Shown: positions 35,231 to 49,846 of the stretch, in pieces
Layout of the letters: each line of letters opens with the position of its first letter
Position numbering within the stretch: the first letter of the stretch is position 1
Assembly: GCA_951230915.1 (NCBI GenBank)
Contig: OX579633.1
Span: forward strand, 19,998,574 to 20,062,573
From: Antitrichia curtipendula
Lineage: Eukaryota; Streptophyta; Bryopsida; Hypnales; Leucodontaceae
Length of the DNA: 64,000 bases
Reading direction: 5' to 3'
Notes under the pieces: model-generated
What the model saw: the letters and a program-made list of their open reading frames with translations, nothing else
Told to the model about the DNA's origin: nothing
The model's database searches: none
Made by a program: the position numbers and the translations under genes

Positions 35231-37560
35231 ACAAACAAACAAGAACAATGTGACCGTGAGGCTTTATCCTAGGTAAATAACAATATTACTTTATTGATAG
35301 TGAATAGAGGGGAAAGTAAATATAAATATTTAGACACAAATAAATAGTGAGGAAATTGATAAAGATGATGTTATTTTAGGTGACGAGTATTGGAACTATT
35401 TACATTAGTTGATTGTAGGTTGTTTCTAAAAATTGAATGAAAAAAAATAAACAATGTGTTATTGTAAAATTTTATGTTGCTTTGCAAAGAATGTTATTAA
35501 TATTTGTAGTAAAACCATTAATTTTATACCATAATCTTCATTTTTATATTTCATGATAACAGAAATTACTTTATATTTTTTCATTTTGAGGATGATCCCA
35601 AGAAATGTTGGAAAGTTAAGTTTTTTGCTATGTTTATCTTCAGAGATATGTGTAGGATGGTATTCTTCACTAGGCGCAATAGATAAACCATTTTTATTAG
35701 GTGCAATTGATGATATTTTGTTATTGTAATCTAAAAAATAATGCACTATTGTTTCCATAAAAACATCATTTGTTTCTTCTTCAAAATTGTCTTGGTTTGC
35801 AACATCATCTTCAAAATTATCATTTTCAATTTTTGTTTGCAAGGCAAATGAACTATTCCATATAAGATGAAGTCAACATTACTTAATTCTCTATACAATG
35901 GAGTTTCAACAAATCTTCCAGTGCTGACATAATCATATTAAAGCATACATTTCTAGGCATAAAAGAAGATTTATATTCTAAACAACGTTGTATAAGAACC
36001 CGTGTACCACTATATATGCTTAAGAAAATGAGGATGGACATATTGTGTTTTATCAATATTTGATGGAATATTTTATAATATTGCCATCCATTTTATATTG
36101 ACCATAATAGTTAAGTTGAATTGATTATAATTGAAGTTAAATTTATACCCATTTCAATTGGAATATTGAGCAATTGAATTGAATATGGGTCCTTTACTGG
36201 AATAAGAAGTCAAAGACCACTTTTCTATTAATATAAAATTTCCATTGATAAGCCTCCCTTAATTTGAACTTAACATATGAATGGAGTAGTTCCTCAATTA
36301 GTAGATCCTCCTATCAACCCCAAAAAATGTAATATTTTAAAATTGTACCATGTAAAATTGAGAAAATTTAGATTGGTACATTTAATAAATACAATTTGTG
36401 GTTTGAAACTGGATGTCTTTTACTTATGAGTGTAAACAATAGATTTTGTTAGGCAATTAGCAACAAGCTAAGGAGTAGAGAGTAATAAGTATAATGTGTT
36501 GATTAATTGAATATGGATAATTTACTGACATAAAGATTCTAAGATAACTAAAAAGAAAAAATCTAAACCTTTCATGCCCTGCATTATACCAAACAAATTG
36601 ACATAGAATACACAAATTCAATTTGCATGCTAATTTTAGTTAGTTTAATTAAATAGTCACAAATTTAGGCCAATAGAACCAAGATAGAATAATGTAAAGT
36701 ATAGTTGATAAATTAATTATATATAGTGCATGTACATTGACAAATGCGTGTCCAAAACTTAAGGATCTGTCTTGTAGACATGTCTTGAACCATTTCAATA
36801 GTAGACAATAGTGGGACAACATTCATCCACCAATGACATGTGGGATGGACAATATGCTTTGGATAATAAGACTGTTTATATTTTGACTAAAGATTTGACT
36901 AACAAATGTGCATAAAGAAGTCTAAATGATTGTCTTTTATGTCTTTTGAGCAATCTTAATCCAAAATCGGATAGACAAATTGACCTTCCTTGCAAAGAAC
37001 CCCACAATATAGGAATTTTTCTCGGGGGGGTCACCTCCCTTTAAAATTGGATATCATGTGCGATAATGGGGTAATTAAATGGGGGGTATTTAGATTTTTT
37101 AAGGTAATTTTTTCCTCCCTTTCTTTAGATAAAAAGCTACTTTAGGATATTTTAGGATACCCTATGCTTATTCCTAAATGGTTATATGACATAAATTTTT
37201 AGACCCTATTTTTTTTAGAAATATAAAAATATCATAAAGCAAAATTATGTATATATAATGGGTTTGTAGAAGACTTTGACCCTTAAAAGCATTTGAATTA
37301 TAAAAAAGCATCTCTGAAAGAAAAAAAAGCACCAAAGAACATCAAGCTAAAGCAAACAAACAATCACATTTCCACACCACACGCTAACATTGGTCTATTC
37401 TCCAACTTCTTTGTTGATCTCACATGTAGTAGAGGTGTGGATCCATTCCAAATACAAGAAAAACACCCCATTTTGTATTGATTGCAAAGGGCCTTTTCGA
37501 TCATTTAAGGGTTAAGCAAACAACCTCTCAAAATTCCACAGCACAATCAAGCTTCAACAA
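35231..37560. other. AT-rich spacer inside the inverted repeat
   Basis: No recognised gene. The minus frame 35842-35459 is Asn/Lys/Glu-rich low-complexity; I recognise no domain. Confidence 0.45.
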
Positions 37561-37569
37561 ATAGACAAT

Positions 37570-37680
37570 CAAAGTTTCACATGACAGATAAGATACATTC
37601 TTACAACAAAGCTTCACATGACAGATAAGATACATTCCTACAACAAAGCTTCACATCAGGTATAAGATACATTCCCACTA
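37570..37680 (+). repeat. Three tandem 37-bp repeats
   Basis: Units start at 37570, 37607 and 37644, each beginning CAAAG(T/C)TTCACAT and containing GATACATTC. The third is slightly diverged. Confidence 0.85.
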
Positions 37681-38045
37681 TAGTAATGAGTAACACATCA
37701 TGTGTTCTAAAACACAAAGCTACATCTAGGGTAGAAAATTATAAAAATTTGAATGCAAGAGCTACGCTTAGATTTGCTATTATGCAGCAATACCGGAAAA
37801 AGCAAGAGATGAGTAAGTGAAGGAAAATAGTATGAGGTAAAACCGGTTTGAACATCTCCTACAACAAAAACTAGTGAAGTGAAAGAAGACAACTCCTCAA
37901 CTCTAAGTTCCACAATCCGCAGGAGTGATAGAGAGGAATTTAGACAACTTCATGTGTCCCATGCTTTCTTTCTCAAAAGAGTGAAGCTTGTTTGCTTCGA
38001 GTGGAGCATGTAGTCCTCTCAAATCTGCCAAATTGAGGTCTTGGA

Positions 38046-38480
38046 ATGCATAAGTTCGCCAACGATTATCTTCGAGAGGCTGCTTTAAGTGTCAGTTCTG
38101 ATCGAGAAGTGACCGATACTCGTGGAACTGCGACACCACAAACTCGTCGTCCGCCATCCATCGGGGCTGCAGCATCATCCGGAAGTCTTCTCACACCAAC
38201 TTCAGTGCCACCCATTCCACCATCCCATTCACGAAGTCACGCTAGGACCTGCAAGTTTCGCGGACTTTGTGCATAGTAGCTAGGTCACTTGCACAATACT
38301 CTAGCTCAGAATTCTAATCCCATAGATTCGGTTCGTGTGTCCGGGCCATCACCACCGGCAGAAACAAATCTCGAAAAGAGTCGTCCAGGGCGTCGTCTCG
38401 AGTGCTTCCTCTTTCGACATTGTCTATGACTATTCGACCAGCTAATACCGACAGCAGCAGCAGCAAGTCACATCCTCTTA
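38046..38480 (+). other. GC-richer coding-like island, unrecognised
   Basis: An ATG-led frame (38046-38276, 76 residues, Ser/Pro/Arg-rich with TRGTATPQTRRPPSIG) sits in a 450-bp island of normal base composition between very AT-rich flanks. CAG repeats occur near 38455. It may be a captured gene fragment or retroelement debris; no family is recognised. Confidence 0.3.
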
Positions 38481-38499
38481 TTTAAACTTGCCCTACTAA

Positions 38500-40360
38500 A
38501 CACTTTGAAGGGGATCCTATTTTTACTTCCCTAATTTTCTTCTACCATGTAGTAAAGTAGAGGTATTATTCCCTATCCTATTTTACATATAATGTAGCAA
38601 TAGACATATTTTCAATACTATGGTAAATCTAAAAAATATATAAAATTTATCTCCAATGAATAAAAGTGACCCTATTATTTATCTCACGTAGTTTTCTAAA
38701 ACCCAATGGTGATCTCCATGAGGAATTTTTAGAATTTTTTATAGTAAAATAAAATCTAACTCATATTTTGGTATTGTTGTTGAAAAAGATCTTGGGTATT
38801 GGTGGCTAAGATGTAGAGTAGAAAAAAATTTAGTATTTTTTAATTGAAAGAAGAGAAAGCATAAAGAATTATTTCGATAAGATAAGATATGTGTCTTTTT
38901 TTTAAGAGTTCAAAATTATAAAAAATAAAATAAAAATATATATTCTAACTACTGAAACTCTTAAAGAGTCAAAATCTTAAATAATGTTGTTTAGACATTT
39001 ATTGAAAAAATGTCAAAAGATAATTGTAGTTTTATTTGAAGAGTTCAGAAGAGTATATCCAAATTAAGAGAGCAAACCCTAGAAAATTTATCCAAGAACA
39101 AGAAGAATTAATAAAATGATATTCAATTATTTAAAAATAAATAAACAAATATATAATCTTTATGCCAAAATAAATAAAAGATGGATTTTTTTGAGAGATT
39201 TAATAAGGAAATTATTGCAAAAGTTTTGTCAAAAGAATTTCTAAAGAAAATTATTCTAAACACAAATCTCCTACAATTTATTATGATAGGCTAGTAGAAC
39301 AAGGATTAGATTCATCTAAAAAGTCTAAACCAATTTCAATTTTTAGAAACATTAGGACATGTACACATGGAAAGATAAAGGGGATTAGAGAAAGAGATAC
39401 TTGTCATTTTTGTGGTGAAACAAGTTAAGTTAGAGGAACTTGTTTTAAGAAACAAGCTCAAGATACTACAAAAGATTTGCACTGTCCCTAGTTACATATG
39501 ATTTGGGTTTCCGAAAGGCAGTTAGAAGGTTACATTATTTGAAACTACTCCAACAACAATACAAGAGTTGGTTAGAATACACCATTATCAACACTTTGTT
39601 ATATTTTTATTCATCTGAAGAATCTAGTCATAATATTTAATATAAATATACATGCCTACAAAATTTTAAAGATTATAGAAAAAAATTAGTTATCTTTGAA
39701 AGATTAAGTTAAATTTTTTTGAGAAATTTAAAAAACTAAGGTTTGTAAGATTTTTAAAATCATTTAAAAATTATATGAATATTTAAAAAGATTATAAATC
39801 TTTAGAAAACCTTAGATTTTAACCTTGCTACAATTGTTTATAAATAGGACAAAATGAAATCTTTATTTCTATAGAAAGCGTGAGAGATAATAGAAGATTA
39901 TTTTTTTAAATATTGTCTATTTTTGACATTATATAGACTTTATAAACCCACCTATTTTAGTCAATGTTTTCAATTATCTAAAAATACCTAAGAAACAAGG
40001 AACTACAAAGTAGAATTGATTATTTATTTTTAGACCTTAAGGAAACTATAGTCTAGATTTTGCCTATTTTGCAAACACCTAGGATTATAGTAATGGGTTT
40101 CTAAAATTTAAAGAATGATCAAATAGTCTAATGTATTGTGGCAAAAATCATTTGTATTTTAGTTTAAAATGGGAATTACAAGAAAATAACACTCAATTTC
40201 ACAAACAACAATTTGTTTTCATTCTTATTCCTTGAGGGCATAATTTTGTAACACTCAATCTTTTATTTAATGCTATAGGTGCATGAGTGCTATCATGGTC
40301 CTATCTAATATACTATAGGAGTTTATCGTCAATTTGTCTAGGTATTAGCAATTTGTCAGG
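38500..40360. other. AT-rich spacer, nothing recognised
   Basis: Very AT-rich, with many stops in every frame and no repeat pair that I could define. Confidence 0.45.
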
Positions 40361-40367
40361 GCATGCA

Positions 40368-40877
40368 CTATGACCTAGTGCAATAAATTATAACACAAAT
40401 TGGATTGCTGTGATAAACATGTTCTTCATAGAAGATTGTATAAGCCTTTGAACATTGTTTGGAAGTGACAAATTGACCTATGATTAATGGCCAATTATAC
40501 TCCATTGAATCAATAAATGCATTTGGCCTCCATTTGTGTCGTCTTGGACAAGGACAAAATTGACCATTTATCATGACCACTATAGGCGGCTTCACCTTTC
40601 AATTGCTAGAGATTAATGGATACACGTGGTCATATGCTTGATCTTCTTTAATGTTCATCCATAGTCTTCCATCAACCATTCTAAGGCTCTTCACGTAGGG
40701 ATCAACGATTCGACTTTTTGGTCTTTGAACATCAAATGAAAACCTCCAAGAAAATGCCGAGTAAGCATAGATCCTTGCACTGAAGGCTTTAAACATAGTT
40801 ACTTCTCTAAGCGATAATCCATTGGTGGTAAAGACAATTTGTTTGACTCCCATGTATCCGGTAGTATTACCTCTCAT
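40368..40877 (-). other. Two adjacent unrecognised minus-strand frames
   Basis: Frames 40877-40599 (92 residues, e.g. FSFDVQRPKSRIVDPYVKSL) and 40595-40368 (75 residues) have less biased composition than their flanks and could be one broken gene. I cannot name a family. Confidence 0.25.
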
Positions 40878-40899
40878 TTTTCAACATGGTCATACATCT

Positions 40900-42286
40900 T
40901 CTGCAAGTTGTAGATATAATGACTAATTTTCAATTCCCCTATGATGCACCACATTTTTACGCTCCAAGTAATTAGTCATAAAAAAAAATGTACCATTAGT
41001 GAATTCTACGAATTAATGAAAATCATAAAATTTTATTGCTTAAAAGTAGTATTAATTAATTTTTAAATGTCTTTGAATAATTATAGATCAAATTATCTGT
41101 ATTTTATATTTTAAAAATTCTGTTTTTTATTATTTTATTATTTTAGTTAATTCAAAATATTATATATTTTATCAATTTATGTAACTTCTGAGTCTATAAA
41201 AATTATTTTATGTGTTAATTTTTTTTTTTGAAATACAATAAATTTTTAAAAATTGAAAAATTGAAAAGAAACAACAAAGTCTCTCACAAAATATTAATAT
41301 TGTATAGTTTGGTATGAAATTGATCAATAAAACTATAGAATTACAAATTATATTAATTTATACTGATTGCTTTTCTATTTTTTTATACAATAAAATTTTA
41401 TTACAAAATAAAATAAAATAAAATATTGCATTTATGAGGTTTGTGAAATATAATTTGATTTTTAGAAAAAAATATAAAAATTTATTTTATTGAAAATTAT
41501 TGAAAGATAAAATTTCAATTTTAAGCAAGGAATAATAGTAAATGATTTTATTATAATACTATTGTTTAGATTTTTTTTCTATACCAAAAGATCCATAACC
41601 ATTAATATAAAGTTTTTTAAATATAGAAGGTTAAATAGTCTATCATTACGTGATTAAAGTCACTTTTCAAGTAGAATAGATTTTATAATTACATTTGATT
41701 TTGGATTTTATTACACTTTTACACCCTTATTTCTAAGGATATTTAGTTTTAGTTTGTTAATGATGCTATTAATTGCATGAATATTGTTTTATTGCCTTTG
41801 ATTTATGTGTAGCTCAATTTTATCTAGCCTCATTGCATCCTTTTTGGAGTCTATCAATATCGCATTTAATGCACAATGTCTAATGATTTTATACCTAAGT
41901 CAATTATTCCCAGTGTGCAAAATTATGAGGCTTAAATTTTTTTAATCAACATTTGTATTTTCATTCCTTTTTACTTTAGAATTCCAATATCAAGTTACAG
42001 TGTCCAAATACACATACAACATTATTAATAGCACAAGACTTACATTCAAGACAATGGTCAAGTGTTGACCCTAAAATCACACCAAAAATTGTCCTATGTT
42101 CATGGAAAAAACCATATGACTATGGAGACCAATCCTTTATTACTACAATCTAAGGAACCTATAATTGTGCAATAGGATCCTATGATCGTGGATCAATTGG
42201 GACTCCAATGTTGTTCAAAATAAACCCTAATCTTATTTACTCATAAACAAATTCACACACAACATGCAAGGTAAGGAAATACGCAA

Positions 42287-42325
<39 letters not shown>

Positions 42326-45110
42326 TATATATATATTAATAAAACTTACAACATAAGTGAATCTCATACCCATTGCAAATTATGAGTTTTTCAATCCTAT
42401 TTATAATCCTTTAAGGAATGGTCATCCCCCTCCCAAGGGCACAATGATCATTCACTTAATTTTTTTTCTTTATTTTTACTTGTGTTTATTCTAATGACAT
42501 TTCATAATCTCCCTTACGGATTGAAGAAATTTTTATTATAATTTTTAAATTAATTAAAATTTTATAATATCAATTTAATTTGAGAACTTAGGACACACTA
42601 TGGAAAGGAAAGCCAATCCCACGTAGGACACACTATGGAAAGTGTAGAAAGAAAATTAGAAAAAATTTAAAAATTTAGAAAAAAATAGCTATTAGGGGCC
42701 TCTTATTAGAAAAGGTTAAAAATAAAGTTAAAAGTAAAGTTAAATTGCATTTAGTAGTGTGAATAGGTATATGTGTAGGATGAATGAAAAAGTATAAATA
42801 AATATAAATAAAAACTTGGATGAATGAGGTGTGACTTAGGTCACACCTTTTTATAGTTGCACCTGTTTGTTTTTTGAAAGAAACTATAAAAAGTTAGAAA
42901 AACAAACAAACAATGGCATTGTGTAAGTCCCAAATTTCTTATAAATTATATTTATATTAATGTTTTCATTGTGTTGTGATTTTTATACCTTTGGCTATAG
43001 TGTTTTTGTATTGTTGTGATTTATGTGTTTTTGTGCTTGTGTTACATTGTTGGACTGTCTTTGAGTATTCTGTGATTTTTGAACGATTGTGGTGAAAGAG
43101 AGTATGGTAGCTCTTCCTTTGTTAATCTCAAGTTAGGGTTTATTAATTTGAGTATACATTACAATTTGTGAGAGATTTTGTTGTCTCAGTGAATTGGAGG
43201 AGCGATTGGCATTTGAGGAGAATCTGAATCTGATCGGGGGAAAGGAAGTCCGACGTCACTGCAACCCGGGCTGCGGAATTCGGGAAATGAAGCAATAAAA
43301 GGCGAGGATTCAGATCAAAAGGTAACATTGACATTGAAATTGCAGTGATGGGGTGGTCACAAAATAATCAGTCGATCAAGGGCTTGCGGTGTTTGTCTTG
43401 CTGATTCGGAGAGTGTTGAGAGGACTTAAAGACTGTTCGTATAATTGCGATCGGATCAAGATACTTGAGGATATAATTTTAGTGTGACAGTTTAAAAGAT
43501 TTGTTGATGTTGCAGGGATCAGGAGCAAGCCAATGACAAAGATTGGAGTTGAGGATTTGTAGTAGTGGAGACCCAGAATTTCATCCAAATTCCATTGCCG
43601 CTGTGCTATGGGGAGATCGAACAGAGCTTCCCGACAAGTGCAGTGATTTTCATCAAATTTTCAAATTAAGTAAATTAGTGCAAGGGGGAGGGGGAAAGGT
43701 AATTGCTTGTGATTAACAAAAATTTGGAAAAAATTATAAATGGAAGATTGAGAATTTTGCCGTGAGCTGCGGCCCTAAGCACGTCAATAGGGTTGATTTT
43801 CATGGTTTTAAGTATTGTTTTGTATGGTTTTAAAGTTGGTTCCTTGGGGACTTAGGTCCTTTGATTGTTCTTTATGAAATTTAAGTTTTGGTCATAGATT
43901 CTAAATATTTGGTCAATTTGTAAATCGTTCTAATGTTATGTTTGCCAGGGTTTTAAGTTTATCTTTTGAGCAAACATAAGAATTGGATCAATGTTTTTGT
44001 TGCATGTACGTACTAACTTTGAATGTGGTCATTTGGATCATTTGACCTAGAATAATTTGATCAAAAATAAAAGCAGAAGAAAAAGAAATAAGAAAAATTT
44101 GACCATTGGTAAAATTCTAAACTCATCATACTTTGTATAGCTGGAAAAATTTGACATAGAATACGGAATCATTAGACATATTCTTGCATAAATGTGATAG
44201 CTGCAAATTGACTAGACAATTTGACCTAAACATAAAATAAAATAATTAATGAATTATCTGTATTATTTTACAAATATTATCTTGTTATGATTAAGTCATA
44301 GAAGCATACATTGCATAAGAATCATTTGACCAGTCATGATTTATTTGACAAAGAGTGATTTGACCTCCTTTAAGAACACTATATAGGACTGGGACTTCAT
44401 GCATTGTATCACATATATTGGTAACAGACTGACCAAACAAATTTCACACACTTGGAAATAAGAGTGTTACAGTATTATTCTAAACTTTTAAATAAAATCT
44501 ATTTGAAAGTGACTCTAGTCACAAAATGTTAGACTGATTAAGCCTTTTCCCAAAATAAAGAACTCCTATACTATTGTTTCTTGAAAGAGCAAAACCTAAT
44601 TAACATAAAGGAAAGCCAATCCACTTAGGACACATTATGGAAAGGAAAGCCAACTCATATATGGAAGCCTAATTCGTAGAGTTGACCAAATAGTTAGATA
44701 ACTTACAAATTCATATGGCTAAAACTTCTAAAAGAAAGTCAACCAAATAATGATAGAGCCCATATTTGGTGTACTAATTGTAGGCAAGGTTGCTTGATTG
44801 TCCCTATCCACTAAATTTACTACTTAAATGTTATTTTTGTGGTTGTAAGCATAAAACAAAGTCCCATAGGAACATATAAACCAATTTTGTCAATCAAGCC
44901 AAAATAGGAGTGGCCAATAATTGAAAATAATAATATATTTTTTCTAGAAATAATCCAAATTGGGTATATAATTTTAATCAGCCTAGAAGAAGTAATTGTA
45001 AACAAAACTAAAACTTTAACCCAAATGAGAATATAATCAATCTAAGTATATTAATCCAAATTTTAACACAAATAATTTTAATAATGGAGGTTATACTAAT
45101 AATCCAAATA
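40900..45110. other. AT-rich spacer, no recognised gene
   Basis: Contains an (AT)n tract at about 42293-42316. A somewhat GC-richer patch at 43200-43620 has no recognisable protein. The phrase 'ggaaagccaatcc' plus 'taggacacactatgga' occurs at about 42605, 42625 and 44615-44650, so a local repeat is scattered here. Confidence 0.4.
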
Positions 45111-45221
45111 GGATTCTGGCTCAAATGCCAAATGGAAATAACCAAGGTTGGTCCAACTACCATTTGGTGATGTTAATCAGTGATCTCTTATGCTTGGAGG
45201 TCAAATCCCAAGTTGAAATGG

Positions 45222-45593
45222 TAATTGGGATAGAGAAAGTACAGTTATTTGTTTTAAATGTAATCAGCTAGGACAAATTGCTACAAATTGTCCTACTTTA
45301 TGTGCAAGTGATCAATTTTTTCCTCTTTGTAGAAATTATAATAAAGCATGGCATACTGCACAAGAATGCAATGGGCCTAAACGTAATGATGCTTGGAATG
45401 AGTATAATAATAACAAAGGTGATATGAGTGCAAAATCAGTGTTATTTAACGATAGAGATGATCAAAATAGTACCAAGGAATGCACTTCTTATTACATTCA
45501 AGTAGAAACTAAAGAAGATAAACAACTATCGAAGATTAAAAGAGGAGTGCAAAAAACTACCATAAAAGGCCAAATAGTAAAAGAAAAACAATA
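45222..45593 (+). pseudogene. Decayed retrotransposon gag with two zinc knuckles
   Basis: An open frame without a start codon reads CFKCNQLGQIATNC (CCHC knuckle with His replaced by Gln), then CRNYNKAWHTAQEC (second Cys replaced by Tyr). It ends in a Lys-rich tail. Upstream (about 45030-45150) are Asn-rich remnants. This fits nucleocapsid-type knuckles of a plant LTR retrotransposon; no protease, reverse transcriptase or LTR pair is visible nearby. It is nonfunctional. Confidence 0.6.
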
Positions 45594-45599
45594 GTATAA

Positions 45600-48500
45600 A
45601 TTGGAAATTTTATAGGGAAAAAAAATTCATCAATGAAATAAAACTATAGACGATAACAATTGCAACAAACAAACAAGTAATTCTGTTTACATCTTTAATT
45701 TGCATTATGTAATTAGGAATCATTTTGTTTTCTGAAAAACTAAACATAAAATGATAAGGTGCCACCAAAAACATTATTCTTGTGATACTTTTATTAATAT
45801 TCAAGAATTTTAAAAGTGTCAATCCAATTATATTTTAAAAATTATAATTTTAAAAAAATTATAGATCTTTAATTATTTTATAAAACCTATAGTTTATTTT
45901 AAATACATCAAATTGATGGAAATAAAGATGAAATAGTATTAAAATATTAAATATTTGAAGGATGATTAAATATATAGAATATAATAAAAAATCATATTAC
46001 ATAATTATTAAGTTTGTAAGTTTGTGAAGACTAATGTATACTATCTTTAGTAAATTCATTTATTTATCCAATAACAAAAACATACCTCTAAAGTGAATTA
46101 AAATAAATATAATAATAATACTAAAGGATGATTTATTACATGTACAACAATATTGAAAAATGTCTTGTAATTGGAGTATAACGATAGTTAAAATAAATAT
46201 AAATTGATAATAAATTTAAAATATAAAATATTATATATGTAAATATATTCATTTTCTTATTGAAAAAAAAGTGTCATTGTCTACCACAATACAAGTTATT
46301 TTCCCTCATATTGCCTTTTTTTCTACCACTATCTTCAAAGTTTTGTTTATATCACTCTTAATTAGTAAATTTTTTGTCACAATCTATTAGCAAATGATTT
46401 TTTATTTTGCTTAGATCATCAAGCTTATTTTGTATCTGATCAATTAAATACTAGTATCATGGCAAGTGGTACATTGGATTTTACTAAGCACTCTAAGAGT
46501 GCAATTTTCCAATGTAAAAATAAATGATGCTAACATTCTTATTAAAACATAAATTATGTACGCATCATGAGTATTTAAATTCTTTTGTAAAAATATCAAT
46601 GTTCAAATTTAGTTCAAATTTAATTCAAAAAATTATTTTATTTTTAAATGAAATAGATATTCTAATTGTTTAAAATATAATTTTTTAGACAATAGATTAT
46701 ACAATAAAATAAAACATTAAACTAAAATGGACTATATTTTTAAGTTTATTTAAATTTTATTTTATTTATTGATCTTAATTGATATTATATTTCGTATAAA
46801 ATAACTATAAAATTATGTGATCGTGTGTGATTGTGTGATCGTGTGATCGTGTGTGTGTGTGCAAAATAATGGAATTTTTTTATAACAATTACTATTTTAT
46901 TTATGGCAATGTACCATGGTCTTTTCTAATAATTGAAGATTTAAAATTTTTTTAAAATTTATTCATATAATTTTAAATAGAAAATTAATTTAAAGAATAA
47001 AAACAGATAACTCTAAAAAATGTTTAATTTAATTTATAATTCTTTTATACTCTTTTATTTTAATTTTAAAATTTTGATATTAACCAAATTTGTGTTTAAT
47101 TCAAAGCAATGATCTATCAAATTTAGAATTTACTTTTTGAAAATATTTTCTAAATTTTTGCAAAATTTTCTTATTCTTTTGTCTTATTGCACAATTAAAA
47201 ATAAAAGTAAATAATTATTTTCATACATTTTGATGTATGCATTTATTTTTACCTTGATGAAAATATTTTCAATTAAAAAAGATAATACCTCTCATGTAAT
47301 AAATTTGAAAAATAATTATGAAAAAAACATTCATTTTGGATTTAAAGTCTCTTTTTGCATATTTAGAATACTAATCATGGCAAAATAAATTTATCCTTTA
47401 TTAATTTAATTAGCAGAATAAATATAGACAGATAATTTTATATTATTTATATCAATTTGTGCTTATATATTTAAGATTATTCTTAAAGAAAAATATAAAT
47501 ATTCTTTGATTAGTGTATGATACTTTATAATACAACATTGATATATAGTTCACAAAAAAATAATAATTCAGTTGATTTTTATAAGTTAAATTATTTATAA
47601 GAGACCTAGTTTTTTCTTATCATTCTAACATTTTTAAGTTCATAAATTTTGATTCAAATCTTAATTATTTCAATCTCTAGTAATTTTCATCCATAGCAAT
47701 TTTTTAAATAAATAGTTGAAAGTTCTTTTGTAAGCCTTAGTATTATGTTTCAATACCCATAGAAGAATTTTTTGTTAGATGATAGAATGGCATGAATGGA
47801 ATCCATATATTAAGCCCAAAATAAATAGATTTTTGATTCATGATCTATTATTATTATTAATTATGAAACATAATTTTGTTTAAGTTGTCTTTTTCTTTTA
47901 TGAATAGGCTAAAGCGTTGTAGCTTTAATTAAATTTTCTCTGACCTTCTTTTTAGATGACACTTCTAATAGTGGATTATGTGGCATCTATTTTAAAATAA
48001 AGGAGTCGGAAGATATATGGACAATTGGATATATCTAATAGCCTTGTTTGTGTACCACAAAGTCACCAAATGCAAGCCACTTTGACAAGCATCAATGTTC
48101 AAGTTGAAGTGAACAATGTCTGTATTGAAGAAAATGTTGAATTTGATGTTATTTTTGTTGACAATATACTTAGAAATCAAGAAGCAATTGTCCCTACCAA
48201 TGATGCAATTAAGAATGCTCATTTAGTAAAATTCACTGCCAAACAAAAAAAATAGATCTCTACCAGGGCTTTTTTTTGGGCTTTTTGGTGCCAGATTGCA
48301 CCAGAAAAAATAATCTGGCTAAAAAATGCCAAAAAAATGCCAAAAAAACTTGGATGAAATCATCCAAAAATTTTGAATTAAGAAAAATCTCGGATGAAAT
48401 TGCCAGATTGTGGATGAATACCCAATTATACACATGTGATTTGTGCCAATTTGATATTTTCTATCTAATATATAGATGAATGTTGAAATGTGGAGCACCA

Positions 48501-49840
48501 CTATAAATTTTGGTATCTCCACTTTGGCACTTCTTAAAAAATGAAAAAGAAACCCTGGTCTCTACATTACTACTTTTGAAGCTATACTCGTACAAGCCTT
48601 TGAAATTGGCCTATGATCCTTTTTCACGCAATGTTCAAAAGTTACAAAGTTCAATTTCAAAGGCTCGTAAGTCAAAATCATATGTTTGTATGCCTTTCAA
48701 CTTTTTAAGATTATGTAAACAAGCTTGTTAAAAATATGTACAAAAACTTCCAACCAAATTGGACCTATCTATTATGGCTACCTAAAACTGCCATAGCTAA
48801 GAAAGATGTCCTTTTGAGGCATACTTTTTTAATTGTGACTTGGATTGGTCTGAAATATTTTTAGGCATCAAGCTAGTTGTGGAACACACTACTGGTAAAT
48901 ACTTCATAAGAATCCAACAAATATTGCAATAGAAAAAGCATGTTCCGAAGTAAAAATTGTCTTGAAATTGTATCAATTGCTTTAAAATATAATCATGACT
49001 TTAAAAAATAATTATCAATTGCTAATAGGTTGCAACAACATAACGGTTTACCAAATGAAGGATAAAAAGATATTTATTTCTAATTTGGATTATAGAATAC
49101 AAACCTCATTTTTAGCTAATTAATAAATTTGACAATCTACCCTGAATGGCTACATTCAAAGAGTGCAAAACACTTTAAATTATCTTTCCAATTGGTCTTC
49201 TTGGCTATTATGCTTTTCCATCTTTCTTGTTGATTTGTTCAAGGGTTTTTATTTTTTTTCTTGTACATTGTGCCTCATATATAGTCATGATCAGAGCATC
49301 CCCATAGTAACACGTTAAAGGGGCAAACTCATTGAATTGATGAAGCAAGCCGAGTGGAATGCCTCACAACTGGCCTGCAAAGCTCAAGAAAATGCTCAGC
49401 CACTTCATATTTTGAAGAGCATGTTGGCCAATGGTGAGTGTTAGGCATAGAGCACTATGGGGGTCAAATGTTGATTTTGAGGATTGGTTTGACATCATTT
49501 CCAAGGTAATGTTTGCACGACCTAATAAAATAGTACGAAAGAAGAAGGCCATTGTCATCAAACGTCACAACTGGCCTAACAAGGGTTGCAAAAATCATAC
49601 GTGGTAGATTGAATTTTTGGGTTGCTGTGCTTGTTCCTCTTTGCGTGCTTTGTTTGTAGTTTTCATGTGGAGAATGTGGCACCACATGCGTTGGTCTAAC
49701 CTGAAGGCCACACTAAACAATCCCTTGGCACACCTCTCTCACTCACTAACTACATAAATCCCCTCAATTGGCATTTCCTTCATTTCTAATTTGGTTAGTA
49801 TATCTTCCAAAACTTTATCCTCACAACCTAATTTTTTGGA
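45600..49840. other. AT-rich spacer, no recognised gene
   Basis: A plus frame at 48025-48255 (76 residues) is uninterrupted but unrecognised. 48290-48430 repeats 'cagattg', 'aaaaaatgcc' and 'ggatgaaat' locally. A GATCGTGT/GT tract lies at about 46818-46860. Confidence 0.4.
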
Positions 49841-49846
49841 ACACAT

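Noticed and set aside
37570..37680. Three spaced repeats as a CRISPR-like array
   Set aside because: The units are contiguous tandem repeats without spacers, in a eukaryotic genome with no cas genes.
48025..48255. 76-residue frame as a small gene
   Set aside because: Open but unrecognised, in AT-rich repeat DNA; I could not support it beyond chance.
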